From: a virus
IMG/VR virus record: IMGVR_UViG_3300047550_006032
Coordinates: 1-21,708 of that record
Direction: 5' to 3' (one strand)
DNA: 21,708 nucleotides
Part shown: positions 7,927 to 15,340 of the stretch, one piece after another
How positions within the stretch are numbered: the first letter of the stretch is position 1
How the letters are laid out: each line of letters begins with the position of its first letter
Notes under the pieces: generated by a model
Seen by the model: the letters and a program-made list of their open reading frames with translations, nothing else
Database searches by the model: none
What the model was told of the DNA's origin: nothing
Position numbers and translations under genes: made by a program

Positions 7927-8701
7927 ATTTTTATTTTTAATTGGATCTTCTCTTGAGCATTTTGCAGAAGAACAGTTTAGTAGATATAAAACAGAACAAA
8001 GATTTTATCAAACTTTAGATACTATTGAAAGTGTAAGAAAAAAAGCACCAAATGCGTATATTTGTTTATTTGAACTATCACATAAACCTATTCCAAATGA
8101 GTACAAGGAAATTTTGAAAGAGAAGGTAGATTTGTTTCTGGAGTTTTATGATGATGAGGGAATAAAAACTATCTACGAAAATCTGAATAAAAATCCTGCT
8201 TTGTTTACTTTTGGTAAGTCTATTTTAGAAACCAGAGGTCTTTTATGTACTTTATATTATCTTAGAAAGAATCAGGTTTTTACCGATGTTCAAAGAGTAT
8301 TTAAATTAACAGGAAGATATGCATTAAATGAATATTTTGATATTCAGGATTATGAAAGTAAGTTATTAGAGAATCACTATGTTGCCAAGACATTTGAATA
8401 CCCAGAAATTGAAAATGATATTATGGATAATGTGATTTATACAAACTTTTATGCTTTTGTTTACAAATGTAGGGGTTCTATGGTGACTGGATTATGGTCT
8501 TTTGATAGAAGTTTATATCTGGAAACCATAGAGGCATTGGAAAAAAGTTTTAATTATATGGAAAAAATGATTACCTGCACTTCTGGAATTGATATTGAGC
8601 ATTCTTTATATTATTATTTGGATAAGAAAAAGATTATCAGGTCTTCCAATTTGGGATTAAATGTAATTAAAGGAATGGAAGAGGCAATTTATACGATATG
8701 A
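7916..8701 (+). CDS. Putative glycosyltransferase-like protein (KLTGRY motif)
   Basis: The protein has 261 residues. It starts with a hydrophobic strand (YKFLFLIGSSLEHF), and after a helix that ends SVRKKAPNAYICLFELS comes FKLTGRYAL at 129-137. A K(L/I)xGRY motif after a predicted strand is common in GT-A-like proteins of polysaccharide clusters, such as WavE-like enzymes, but no full family match can be claimed. Near the C-terminus CTSGIDIEHSLYYYL could be acceptor binding. The start overlaps the upstream gene by 11 bp, and the end overlaps the next by an ATGA junction. Confidence 0.5.
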   Translation: MDYKFLFLIGSSLEHFAEEQFSRYKTEQRFYQTLDTIESVRKKAPNAYICLFELSHKPIPNEYKEILKEKVDLFLEFYDDEGIKTIYENLNKNPALFTFGKSILETRGLLCTLYYLRKNQVFTDVQRVFKLTGRYALNEYFDIQDYESKLLENHYVAKTFEYPEIENDIMDNVIYTNFYAFVYKCRGSMVTGLWSFDRSLYLETIEALEKSFNYMEKMITCTSGIDIEHSLYYYLDKKKIIRSSNLGLNVIKGMEEAIYTI

Positions 8702-9369
8702 AATTAGCAATTTTTTATCATATTGCACAAATTGGATTAGGTGCATTCATTTATCAGGCACAAATTCATAGATTGTATGCTTCTGGTCTTATAGAAGCAG
8801 CAGATTACATTCATTTTGGTGTGAATGGAGATCAAGAACTCTTTAATGTTCCAGAAAAAGCAATTATAAAAAGAAATAAAACTTGGAAAGAAGAAACTGA
8901 AACTTTAATGTCCTTAAGAGATTTTGCCTCAGATAATCCAGATTATAAAATTCTTTATTTGCACACTAAAGGTGCTTCTAAAAATACATTAAACTCTCAG
9001 TCTTATCGTTTAATGATGGAGTATTTTGTAATTGATAGATGGAAAGAGTGTGTAGAATACTTAGATAATTATGACTGCGTTGGACAAACCTGGATTATCA
9101 ATGGAGATACCGTATGGTCAGATGGAAGTGTTACTAAAAATAATGAAGGAATAGGTCATTTTTCTGGAAATTTTTGGTGGACAAATGCTTCTTATGTGAA
9201 TAGATTGAATCACGAATATCTGGAAACTGGGTATAGATTAGATAGAGAATTTTGGATTGGAACGGGAAAAAATTATAAACAAAAATCTTTATATCAGTGG
9301 ACAGATGATTTCTATCTTGAAACTGATTTAAATGATTATTACTTTTCAGAAAAGGTGTATGTCAAATGA
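8698..9369 (+). CDS. Glycosyltransferase-like protein (YLHTKG/GNFWWT motifs)
   Basis: The protein has 223 residues. Motifs in order: a strand start MKLAIFYHIAQIGLGAFI; KILYLHTKGAS at 84-94; WKECVEYLDNYDCVGQ at 115-130; GHFSGNFWWTNASY at 153-166; and REFWIGTG at 183-190. The YLHTKG and GNFWW set recalls a family of small glycosyltransferases found in capsule and LPS clusters of aquatic bacteria and their phages. I recognise the motif set, not a characterised enzyme. ATGA overlaps tie it to the genes on both sides. Confidence 0.6.
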   Translation: MKLAIFYHIAQIGLGAFIYQAQIHRLYASGLIEAADYIHFGVNGDQELFNVPEKAIIKRNKTWKEETETLMSLRDFASDNPDYKILYLHTKGASKNTLNSQSYRLMMEYFVIDRWKECVEYLDNYDCVGQTWIINGDTVWSDGSVTKNNEGIGHFSGNFWWTNASYVNRLNHEYLETGYRLDREFWIGTGKNYKQKSLYQWTDDFYLETDLNDYYFSEKVYVK

Positions 9370-9728
9370 GAGAATGTGGTTCTTGTACTGCCTGCTGTAC
9401 TTGGTTGATTGGTAATGCTTATGGGTGGGAGTTTGGAAATGGAAAATCCTGTAAGTTCTTATGTGAAACTGGATGTAGTGTTCATAAGGCAAGACCAAAG
9501 GTTTGTGAGAAATACTTTTGTGCCTGGGCACAGGAACTCATAGATGAAGAATACCGACCTGATATGTGTGGTGTTTTGGTTTCGGTGGAAAACAATGAGA
9601 ATGGACAGTATTTAAAAATTTTGGAAATAACTGCAGATAAACTAAATAATGATATTGTAGAGTACTTTAATAAATGGAGTGAAAGAATGAATACTTCGGT
9701 GATTTATTTAAAGAAATTCAATTCATAG
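9366..9728 (+). CDS. YkgJ-type CxxCxxCC zinc/iron-chelating domain protein
   Basis: The protein has 120 residues. Cysteines are at 4, 7, 10, 11, 29, 33, 37, 47 and 52. The ECGSCTACC start and CSVHKARPKVC (37-47) followed by FCAW are the signature of the YkgJ-like metal-binding family, thought to bind zinc or iron but with no settled reaction. The C-terminal half (LKILEITADKLNNDIVEYF) lacks cysteines. Its ATGA overlap with the upstream glycosyltransferase makes it part of that operon. Possible roles are a metal-dependent modification step or metal storage; neither is shown by the sequence. Confidence 0.75.
   Translation: MRECGSCTACCTWLIGNAYGWEFGNGKSCKFLCETGCSVHKARPKVCEKYFCAWAQELIDEEYRPDMCGVLVSVENNENGQYLKILEITADKLNNDIVEYFNKWSERMNTSVIYLKKFNS
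9641..9648 (+). promoter_or_regulatory. Possible late-like box inside the YkgJ-type gene
   Basis: ACTAAATA lies within the coding sequence, 89 nt before the RCC1 start at 9738, and could give that gene its own transcript. The motif is common by chance in AT-rich coding DNA, so support is weak. Confidence 0.2.
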
Positions 9729-9737
9729 AGAAGATAA

Positions 9738-10922
9738 ATGCCCAAAGACGATATTAATTATAGATTTACTGAGAATGAAGTCGTTTATGATTTTTATGAT
9801 GTCTTTGTGCCTGCTGAGATTTTTAGAGAACCTTCTTTATGGACTTGGGGTGGTAATACTTTTGGAGCACTGGGAGTCAATGATACCACATCCAGAAGTA
9901 CTCCAGTTACCACAATACTCGGTGGAACCAATTGGAAATTTGTTTTTGGTAGGGACAATAGTTCAGTAATAAAATCTGATGGAACTCTATGGTTGTGGGG
10001 TTTAAATAACTCGTCACTAGGAATAAATAATAACGCAACCAGAAATACTCCAGTCACCACAATACTCGGTGAAACCAATTGGAAATCTGTTGCTGGTGGA
10101 AATAATTATACAGCAGCAATCAAAACCGATGGAACTCTATGGACTTGGGGTAGTCGTTCTGGTGGGGGAGCGTCTTCTGGACAACTAGGAGTCAATGATA
10201 ACATATCCAGAAGTACTCCAGTCACCACAATACTCGGTGGAAACGATTGGAAATCTGTTTCTTGCGGAAGTGATTTTACAGCAGCAATCAAAACCGATGG
10301 AACTTTGTGGGTTTGGGGTGTTAATGATAATGGAGCACTGGGAGTCAATGATACCACATCCAGAAGTACTCCAGTCACCACATTACTCGGTGGAAACAAT
10401 TGGAAATCTACTGCTAACGGAGCATCATATTTAGTAGCAATCAAAACCGATGGAACTTTATGGTTGTGGGGTGATAATAATTTTGGACAACTAGGAATCA
10501 ATGATAGAACAGAAAGAAGTACTCCGGTTACCACAATACTCGGTGGAACCAATTGGAAATCTGTTGAATGTGGAAATATTTATACTTTAGCAATCAAAAC
10601 CGATGGGACTTTGTGGGGTTGGGGTGAGAACACTAGTGGACAACTAGGAGTCAATGATATCACCTCCAGAAGTACTCCAGTCACCACATTACTCGGTGGA
10701 AACAATTGGAAATCTGTTACTGGTGGAGATTTTCATACAGCAGCAATAAAAACCGATGGAACTCTTTGGTTGTGGGGTGGTAATGGTGATGGAAAACTAG
10801 GAGTCAATGATACCGCAACCAGAAATACTCCAGTCACCACAATACTCGGTGGAAACGATTGGAAATCTGTTGCTTGTGGAGATGCTCATACAATAGCAAT
10901 TAAATACGAACCAGATCCCTAA
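9738..10922 (+). CDS. RCC1 seven-blade propeller protein (third copy)
   Basis: The protein has 394 residues. Residues 1-33 (NYRFTENEVVYDFYDVFVPA) are an N-terminal tag, then seven RCC1 repeats from residue 34 (LWTWGGNTFGALGVND, TPVTTILGGTNWK, AIKTDG). Blade 2 is shorter than usual (GLNNSSLGINNNATRN), and blade 3 carries a Gly/Ser insertion (GSRSGGGASSGQLG). It ends after blade 7 with YEPDP. Nucleotide tracts are shared with the RCC1 gene at 1906-3924. It is the only adhesin-like gene within the glycan-enzyme run, separated by 9 nt from the YkgJ-type gene and by 18 nt from the sulfotransferase. The purine-rich stretch AGAGAAG before ATG is a plausible ribosome-binding site. Confidence 0.8.
   Translation: MPKDDINYRFTENEVVYDFYDVFVPAEIFREPSLWTWGGNTFGALGVNDTTSRSTPVTTILGGTNWKFVFGRDNSSVIKSDGTLWLWGLNNSSLGINNNATRNTPVTTILGETNWKSVAGGNNYTAAIKTDGTLWTWGSRSGGGASSGQLGVNDNISRSTPVTTILGGNDWKSVSCGSDFTAAIKTDGTLWVWGVNDNGALGVNDTTSRSTPVTTLLGGNNWKSTANGASYLVAIKTDGTLWLWGDNNFGQLGINDRTERSTPVTTILGGTNWKSVECGNIYTLAIKTDGTLWGWGENTSGQLGVNDITSRSTPVTTLLGGNNWKSVTGGDFHTAAIKTDGTLWLWGGNGDGKLGVNDTATRNTPVTTILGGNDWKSVACGDAHTIAIKYEPDP
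10488..10566 (+). repeat. 79-nt tract shared with the first RCC1 gene (copy 2)
   Basis: Identical to 2488-2566, exactly 8000 bases upstream, and covering the NDRTERS inter-blade loop through WKSV. Sequence on either side diverges at once (gga/ggg before, gaa/gtt after), marking a recombination-sized block within blade 5. Confidence 0.85.
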
Positions 10923-10929
10923 TACATAA

Positions 10930-10937
10930 TATAAAAA
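10930..10937 (+). promoter_or_regulatory. Weak late-promoter candidate before sulfotransferase
   Basis: TATAAAAA differs from the TATAAATA consensus at one position and lies in the 18-nt junction, ending 3 nt before the ATG at 10941. At that distance the transcript would start inside the gene, so it may not serve this start codon. Confidence 0.15.
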
Positions 10938-10940
10938 CAT

Positions 10941-11732
10941 ATGAAAAATCTTTATTTTCTTTCTGGTTTACCCAGAAGTGGTTCCACATTATTAGGTTCC
11001 ATACTTTCTCAACATCCAAAACTCCAGGCAACTCCAACATCTCCTCTTGCGGATTTGTTGTGTTGGATTGATGATGGATTCTCCAAGTTAGACCTTCAAT
11101 ATACTTACGATAAGGAACAAATAACTTATAATACTTATAGTTCAATACTTTCCAACTTTTATAATCATTTTGAGAAACCTTGTATCTTAGATAAGCATCG
11201 TGGATGGTGTAAGAATGTACCTTCTATTGAAAAGTTTCTTCATCAGAATCCAAAAATTATAGCAACCAATCGTAGAATCTCAGAGGTTCTTGCATCTTAT
11301 ATTATTCTTCTTGAAAAAAATCAAACAGATAATTTTGTAGATGCACACCTAAGAAGAGAAGGAAAACCAATTACCACAGATAATCGTATTGAATGTCTGT
11401 GGAGAAACTATGTTTCTGATCCTTATGAGAGTTTAGTTTATGGATTAAGACATAATCCCCAAAATATTCATCTGGTTGATTATAATGATTTGACTCAGAA
11501 TCCCGAAGAAACGATTTCTAAAATCTATGAGTTCTTAGAGATAGAACCTCATAATCACGATTTTTCTAGCATTCTAAATACCTGTGCAGAAGATAAAGAT
11601 GATGCTTGGGGTATTGAAAATCTTCATAATATTCGTTCAAAACTTCAAAGGACTTCACCACCTCCAGAAGAAATTATTGGTGAAGACAATGTAAAACTTT
11701 ATGATTTATTTAATATAAACTATGAAAATTGA
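10941..11732 (+). CDS. PAPS-dependent sulfotransferase
   Basis: The protein has 263 residues, a typical length for the family. The 5'-phosphosulfate loop is SGLPRSGSTLL at 8-18. The 3'-phosphate-binding segment is likely TNRRISEVLASY, with Arg111/Arg112. The C-terminal part LVDYNDLTQNPEETISKIYEFL matches the usual family helix after a strand. These enzymes move sulfate from PAPS to a hydroxyl or amine of a glycan or small molecule. The surrounding glycosyltransferases suggest a glycan acceptor, which is inference. It overlaps the next gene by 11 bp. Confidence 0.85.
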   Translation: MKNLYFLSGLPRSGSTLLGSILSQHPKLQATPTSPLADLLCWIDDGFSKLDLQYTYDKEQITYNTYSSILSNFYNHFEKPCILDKHRGWCKNVPSIEKFLHQNPKIIATNRRISEVLASYIILLEKNQTDNFVDAHLRREGKPITTDNRIECLWRNYVSDPYESLVYGLRHNPQNIHLVDYNDLTQNPEETISKIYEFLEIEPHNHDFSSILNTCAEDKDDAWGIENLHNIRSKLQRTSPPPEEIIGEDNVKLYDLFNINYEN

Positions 11733-12417
11733 AGTATTTTTAAGACACTGTTATTACTCAAAGATTCAAGAGCAACCGAATAAAGAAAGACCAGATTGGT
11801 GGGACAAACAAAAAGTATTTGAGAATTTTAAGAATACTTTAAATCCAGAAACCACTAATTATACCATTGTTTATGATGAGCATTATGGAAAGATAGAAGA
11901 TACTTTTCTTTCTAATGAAACCAATGTTCATATTATCAATGCTGGAGGAGAAGCAAAAAGTTTTCTCAGCACCCTGAATTATGCCCTACAGCAGGACTTT
12001 GATGATGAGACCATCATCTACTTCTTAGAGGATGATTATGCCCATCGTCCAGGGTGGGATGTTATCCTACAAGAAGGATTTGAGTTGCCTGTAGGATATG
12101 TAACTCTATATGACCATAGAGACAAATATACTTCAATGTATGCTGATTTGATGAGTAAAATTCTTATTACAGAACATTCTCATTGGAAACCAGTTCCTTC
12201 TACAACAAATACATTTGCAACTAAATTTAAAACACTTAAAGAAGATGCTAGAGTTCATCATCAATATTCAACAAATGTAGAACCAACCGCAGATCATCAA
12301 AAGTTTTTAGATTTAAATCAAAAAGGAAAATATTTAATTTCCTGTCTTCCTGGATATTCCACACACGCAGTAAAAGAATGGGTCTCACCTTGTATTGATT
12401 GGAGCAAATACCTATGA
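11722..12417 (+). CDS. Putative GT-A glycosyltransferase (LEDDY motif)
   Basis: The protein has 231 residues. IIYFLEDDYAHRPGWDVIL (98-116) is a strand followed by acidic Glu103-Asp104-Asp105, the expected position of the DXD site in GT-A enzymes. NAGGEAKSFLSTLNYAL before it resembles the nucleotide-binding helix. A His-rich C-terminal part (VEPTADHQKFL, then GYSTHAVKEWVSP) could hold the base or metal ligand. No named family is assigned. Its TGA overlaps the next ATG (ATGA). Confidence 0.55.
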   Translation: MKIEVFLRHCYYSKIQEQPNKERPDWWDKQKVFENFKNTLNPETTNYTIVYDEHYGKIEDTFLSNETNVHIINAGGEAKSFLSTLNYALQQDFDDETIIYFLEDDYAHRPGWDVILQEGFELPVGYVTLYDHRDKYTSMYADLMSKILITEHSHWKPVPSTTNTFATKFKTLKEDARVHHQYSTNVEPTADHQKFLDLNQKGKYLISCLPGYSTHAVKEWVSPCIDWSKYL

Positions 12418-14561
12418 ATTGGAAAGATGTTCCTGGATTTTTTGATTCAGATTTAGTCTATAAATTAGCAGTAAAAAGTTTTCCCGAAGGTTCAACTTTT
12501 GTGGAGATTGGTTCTTGGATGGGAAGGTCAACTTCTTGTTTGGGACAACTTATCCTAGAATCTCAAAAAGATATTAAAGTTTATGCAGTAGACACTTTTG
12601 AGGGAAGTGAGGAGCATACTGATATTGTTAATGATATAGAGAATCAATCCACATCATTATTGGAGTTATTTAAAAATAATATAGAACTGTGTGATGTTAG
12701 TGATATTATTACACCAATACAAGGAAAAAGTTTAGATGTAGTTTCTCAATTTGAAGATAAGAGTATTGATTTTATTTTTATTGATGCCTCTCACGATTAT
12801 GATAATGTTCTGGCAGATATTACTGCCTGGTATCCAAAACTTAAATCTGGAGGTTTAATTGCTGGGGATGATTATGCTCTTTGTTGGGGAGGAGTTATTC
12901 TGGCGGTTAATGAATACTTTAATAATAAAACTGTATTTTTCCTGAACGGAAATTTAAACTATGATTATTCTGCAAAAGTTTGGCACTGGTGTCATTTTAA
13001 ACCAAGTGAGGAGAAAAAAATGAAAGTAACACTTTATGCAATTTCAAAAAACGAAGAAAAGAATATAGAAAAGTTTATTGAGAATTCCAAGAAGTTCTCT
13101 CATACGGTTGTGGTTGATACTGGAAGTACTGATAACACCGTTCAACTTCTAAGAGATGCTGGTATTGAAGTCCATGAACATCCACAAAAGAAAAATGAGT
13201 TTGATTTTTCTGTCGCAAGAAATCAGGCACTTTCTTATGTGAAGACTGATTGGGCATTTTCATTAGATTTTAATGAAAATGTTGATGAATTTTATTCAGA
13301 TAATTTGGATTTTATTGCAAATGAGTTGACTTGTTTTAGGCACCTAAGATTTGATGATGATGGGAATGGAGATCCCCAACAATCTTATGAGGTTCATACA
13401 AGATTTCATCGCACCGAAAACTATGAATGGGCAAATGCAGTTCATGAAGTTCCTCACTTTAAATCCACAGAAAAGTTTCCAAGTGAAACATCAGTGGAAA
13501 GTTCGATTAAAATTACTAAAAAAATTAAACAATCAATAAGTAAAGAACTATTTTATCTTGATATTTGTGAAAGAGAAATTGAAAAGAATCCAACTAATTG
13601 GTATTATATTTGGTTTGTTTTCAAACACTACTATAAAACACAAAATGTTTCAAAGGCACTTGAGTACGGTCAAGAATTTTTAAATCACTCTAGAGCATAT
13701 TTTAATACTTTCAGAATTGATGTTTTTATTCAATGTAGTATTCTACTTTTGAATTCTAAGAATTTCCAACAATCTGCCAACTATGCTTTTCATGCAGTCA
13801 GTGAAGCAATGAATATGGGAGAACCATATCTCTCTAAAGCATTTTCATATCTCACCGAATTATCTAAAAATTTAAATAATCCAAATATTACTGTATTTGC
13901 AACAGCATTTAATTCACAAACATTATCTTTACCAGAAAGACATCAAGCAATAGATAAATTATTCTTAACTAATTTAGATGATTGTCCTTCATCTTGTTGG
14001 GTGGGACATCGTGGGTTTGCCGAATGGTTAGTGTCTTATCTAAAACCAGAAGTGATTGTGGATTTGGGGGTTGATTGGGGATTCTCTACTTTCGCTTTTG
14101 CAATGCCAAGAATAGGACATGTTTATGGTGTTGATACTTTTGAAGGAGATGAATTCACTGGAAAAACAGGTGGAGTTAATTATGATTATGTTGTTTCAAA
14201 AAGAGAAAAACTTTTTATGGAAGACAATGTAACATTCATTAAAGGATATTTTGATGATGTTGCAAAAACTTGGGATAAAAAAATAGATATTCTTCATATT
14301 GATGGAGATCATAAGTATGAAAGTATTAAAAATGATTACGAAACTTGGAGTAAGTTTTTAAGTGATAATGGAGTAATCTTAATGCACGATACTTGTGTTG
14401 AAGAAATAAATGGAAATCAATATGGAGTGAAAAAATTCTTTGATGAAATTGATTTACCAAAGTGTACTTTCACTCACACTTTTGGATTGGGAGTAGTTTC
14501 AAAAAATAAACAATTAATCGATATTATTCAACAAAATTTTGATTTGTCTAAACCTTTATGA
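12414..14561 (+). CDS. Methyltransferase-GT2-TPR-methyltransferase fusion protein
   Basis: I choose ATG 12414, in ATGA overlap with the upstream gene, over an in-frame TTG at 12399; this gives 715 residues. Domain 1 (15-200) is a class I SAM methyltransferase of the Methyltransf_24 type: FVEIGSWMGRSTS with Glu31, YAVDTFEGS, DFIFIDASHDYDNV and GGLIAGDDY. Domain 2 (203 to about 330) is a GT2: LYAISKNEEKNIEKF, VVVDTGSTDNTVQLL (Asp235), FDFSVARNQAL. Its usual LDxDE site reads LDFNEN (Asp285, Asn287), a departure from DXD. About 335-505 are TPR-like helices. Domain 3 (525-710) is a second methyltransferase: VIVDLGVDWGFSTF (Asp550), YGVDTFEGDE, ILHIDGDHKYESI. A strong internal ribosome-binding site and ATG lie at the first domain junction. 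It likely makes and methylates part of a surface glycan. Confidence 0.75.
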   Translation: MNWKDVPGFFDSDLVYKLAVKSFPEGSTFVEIGSWMGRSTSCLGQLILESQKDIKVYAVDTFEGSEEHTDIVNDIENQSTSLLELFKNNIELCDVSDIITPIQGKSLDVVSQFEDKSIDFIFIDASHDYDNVLADITAWYPKLKSGGLIAGDDYALCWGGVILAVNEYFNNKTVFFLNGNLNYDYSAKVWHWCHFKPSEEKKMKVTLYAISKNEEKNIEKFIENSKKFSHTVVVDTGSTDNTVQLLRDAGIEVHEHPQKKNEFDFSVARNQALSYVKTDWAFSLDFNENVDEFYSDNLDFIANELTCFRHLRFDDDGNGDPQQSYEVHTRFHRTENYEWANAVHEVPHFKSTEKFPSETSVESSIKITKKIKQSISKELFYLDICEREIEKNPTNWYYIWFVFKHYYKTQNVSKALEYGQEFLNHSRAYFNTFRIDVFIQCSILLLNSKNFQQSANYAFHAVSEAMNMGEPYLSKAFSYLTELSKNLNNPNITVFATAFNSQTLSLPERHQAIDKLFLTNLDDCPSSCWVGHRGFAEWLVSYLKPEVIVDLGVDWGFSTFAFAMPRIGHVYGVDTFEGDEFTGKTGGVNYDYVVSKREKLFMEDNVTFIKGYFDDVAKTWDKKIDILHIDGDHKYESIKNDYETWSKFLSDNGVILMHDTCVEEINGNQYGVKKFFDEIDLPKCTFTHTFGLGVVSKNKQLIDIIQQNFDLSKPL
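13008..13022 (+). promoter_or_regulatory. Internal ribosome-binding site and in-frame ATG at domain junction
   Basis: GAGGAG (13008-13013), six A bases and ATG at 13020-13022 form a near-ideal start signal inside the fusion gene, at residue 203 where the GT2 domain begins with a typical N-terminal MKVTLYAIS. The same GAGGAG-A6-ATG arrangement is found at the gene starting at 20966 (five A bases before the ATG). It could yield a separate 513-residue GT2-TPR-methyltransferase product, or be the relic of two genes that fused. Confidence 0.55.
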
Positions 14562-15340
14562 AATATATCTTTGAGTATGGTTTGTGGGAGAATGATTTTT
14601 TATTAAATGAAATATTACCAGAAGGAAATGTTGAGTATGTAAAACCAATCGATCTGGAGCACTATCAATCCAGATGTGATGTTTTTGCTTTTTCTTGCAG
14701 AACTCATGATTTCTGGAATATTAGAAATACCGTAAAGAGAATCAAACCAAAAGTAATTATTATGCTTTCTGATGAATTTTATCAGGAAAATAAATGGAAC
14801 TATAATATGCTTGGAAATTATTGTGATTTATTCTTAAGACAGTATCATCATTCTTTTTATAACTATACTTCCAATACTTTACATTTGCCACTTGGATATA
14901 CAAATGGATGTAAAACATTTTCTTATGAAAAAAAATATGATTGGTCTTTTATTGGAAATCTTAAAAGTGATAGGAAAGAAATGATAGATGCCTTTTCCCA
15001 AATGTCAAATCATTTTATGGGAAATAATATATCCAAAGAAAAAATGTGTGAAATATATTCCCAATCTACTTTTGTTCCTTGTGGTCGTGGAAATTCTTCT
15101 TTAGATTGTTTTCGTTTATATGAAGCATCAATGAATGGTGCAATACCAGTTGTGGTGGGATTCAAAGAAGAAATAGAAAATACATTCAAGTATGAAGAAA
15201 ATCCTCCTTGGATATTTGCAGAAAGTTGGAATGATGCATTTAATAAGTGTATGAGCACTATTATTCAATCCAAAGATGTTATTTGTTGGTGGGAAAATAG
15301 AATTCAAAAAGTTAGATCTAAAATTTTGGAGGTATTATGA
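14558..15340 (+). CDS. Exostosin-like (GT47-type) glycosyltransferase
   Basis: The protein has 260 residues. The C-terminal GT-B half has WSFIGNLKSDRKEMIDAF (129-146) and the exostosin-like signature FVPCGRGNSSLDCFRLYEAS (172-191) followed by NGAIPVVVG, which binds the nucleotide-sugar donor in this class. The N-terminal half is shorter than in full exostosins. The substrate is unknown. The gene is joined by ATGA overlaps to both neighbours. Confidence 0.75.
   Translation: MKYIFEYGLWENDFLLNEILPEGNVEYVKPIDLEHYQSRCDVFAFSCRTHDFWNIRNTVKRIKPKVIIMLSDEFYQENKWNYNMLGNYCDLFLRQYHHSFYNYTSNTLHLPLGYTNGCKTFSYEKKYDWSFIGNLKSDRKEMIDAFSQMSNHFMGNNISKEKMCEIYSQSTFVPCGRGNSSLDCFRLYEASMNGAIPVVVGFKEEIENTFKYEENPPWIFAESWNDAFNKCMSTIIQSKDVICWWENRIQKVRSKILEVL

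Noticed and set aside
1906-10922. Diversity-generating retroelement acting on the RCC1 blades
   Set aside because: No reverse transcriptase, template repeat or adenine-biased substitution pattern was seen in the window; blade exchange explains the identical tracts better.
11573-11580. CTAAATA inside the sulfotransferase gene as a promoter
   Set aside because: It lies mid-gene with no start nearby; it shows that this motif occurs by chance in AT-rich coding DNA.
12399-12416. TTG at 12399 as the start of the methyltransferase-GT2 fusion gene
   Set aside because: ATG 12414 is in frame, forms the ATGA overlap used throughout this operon and starts just before the conserved domain.
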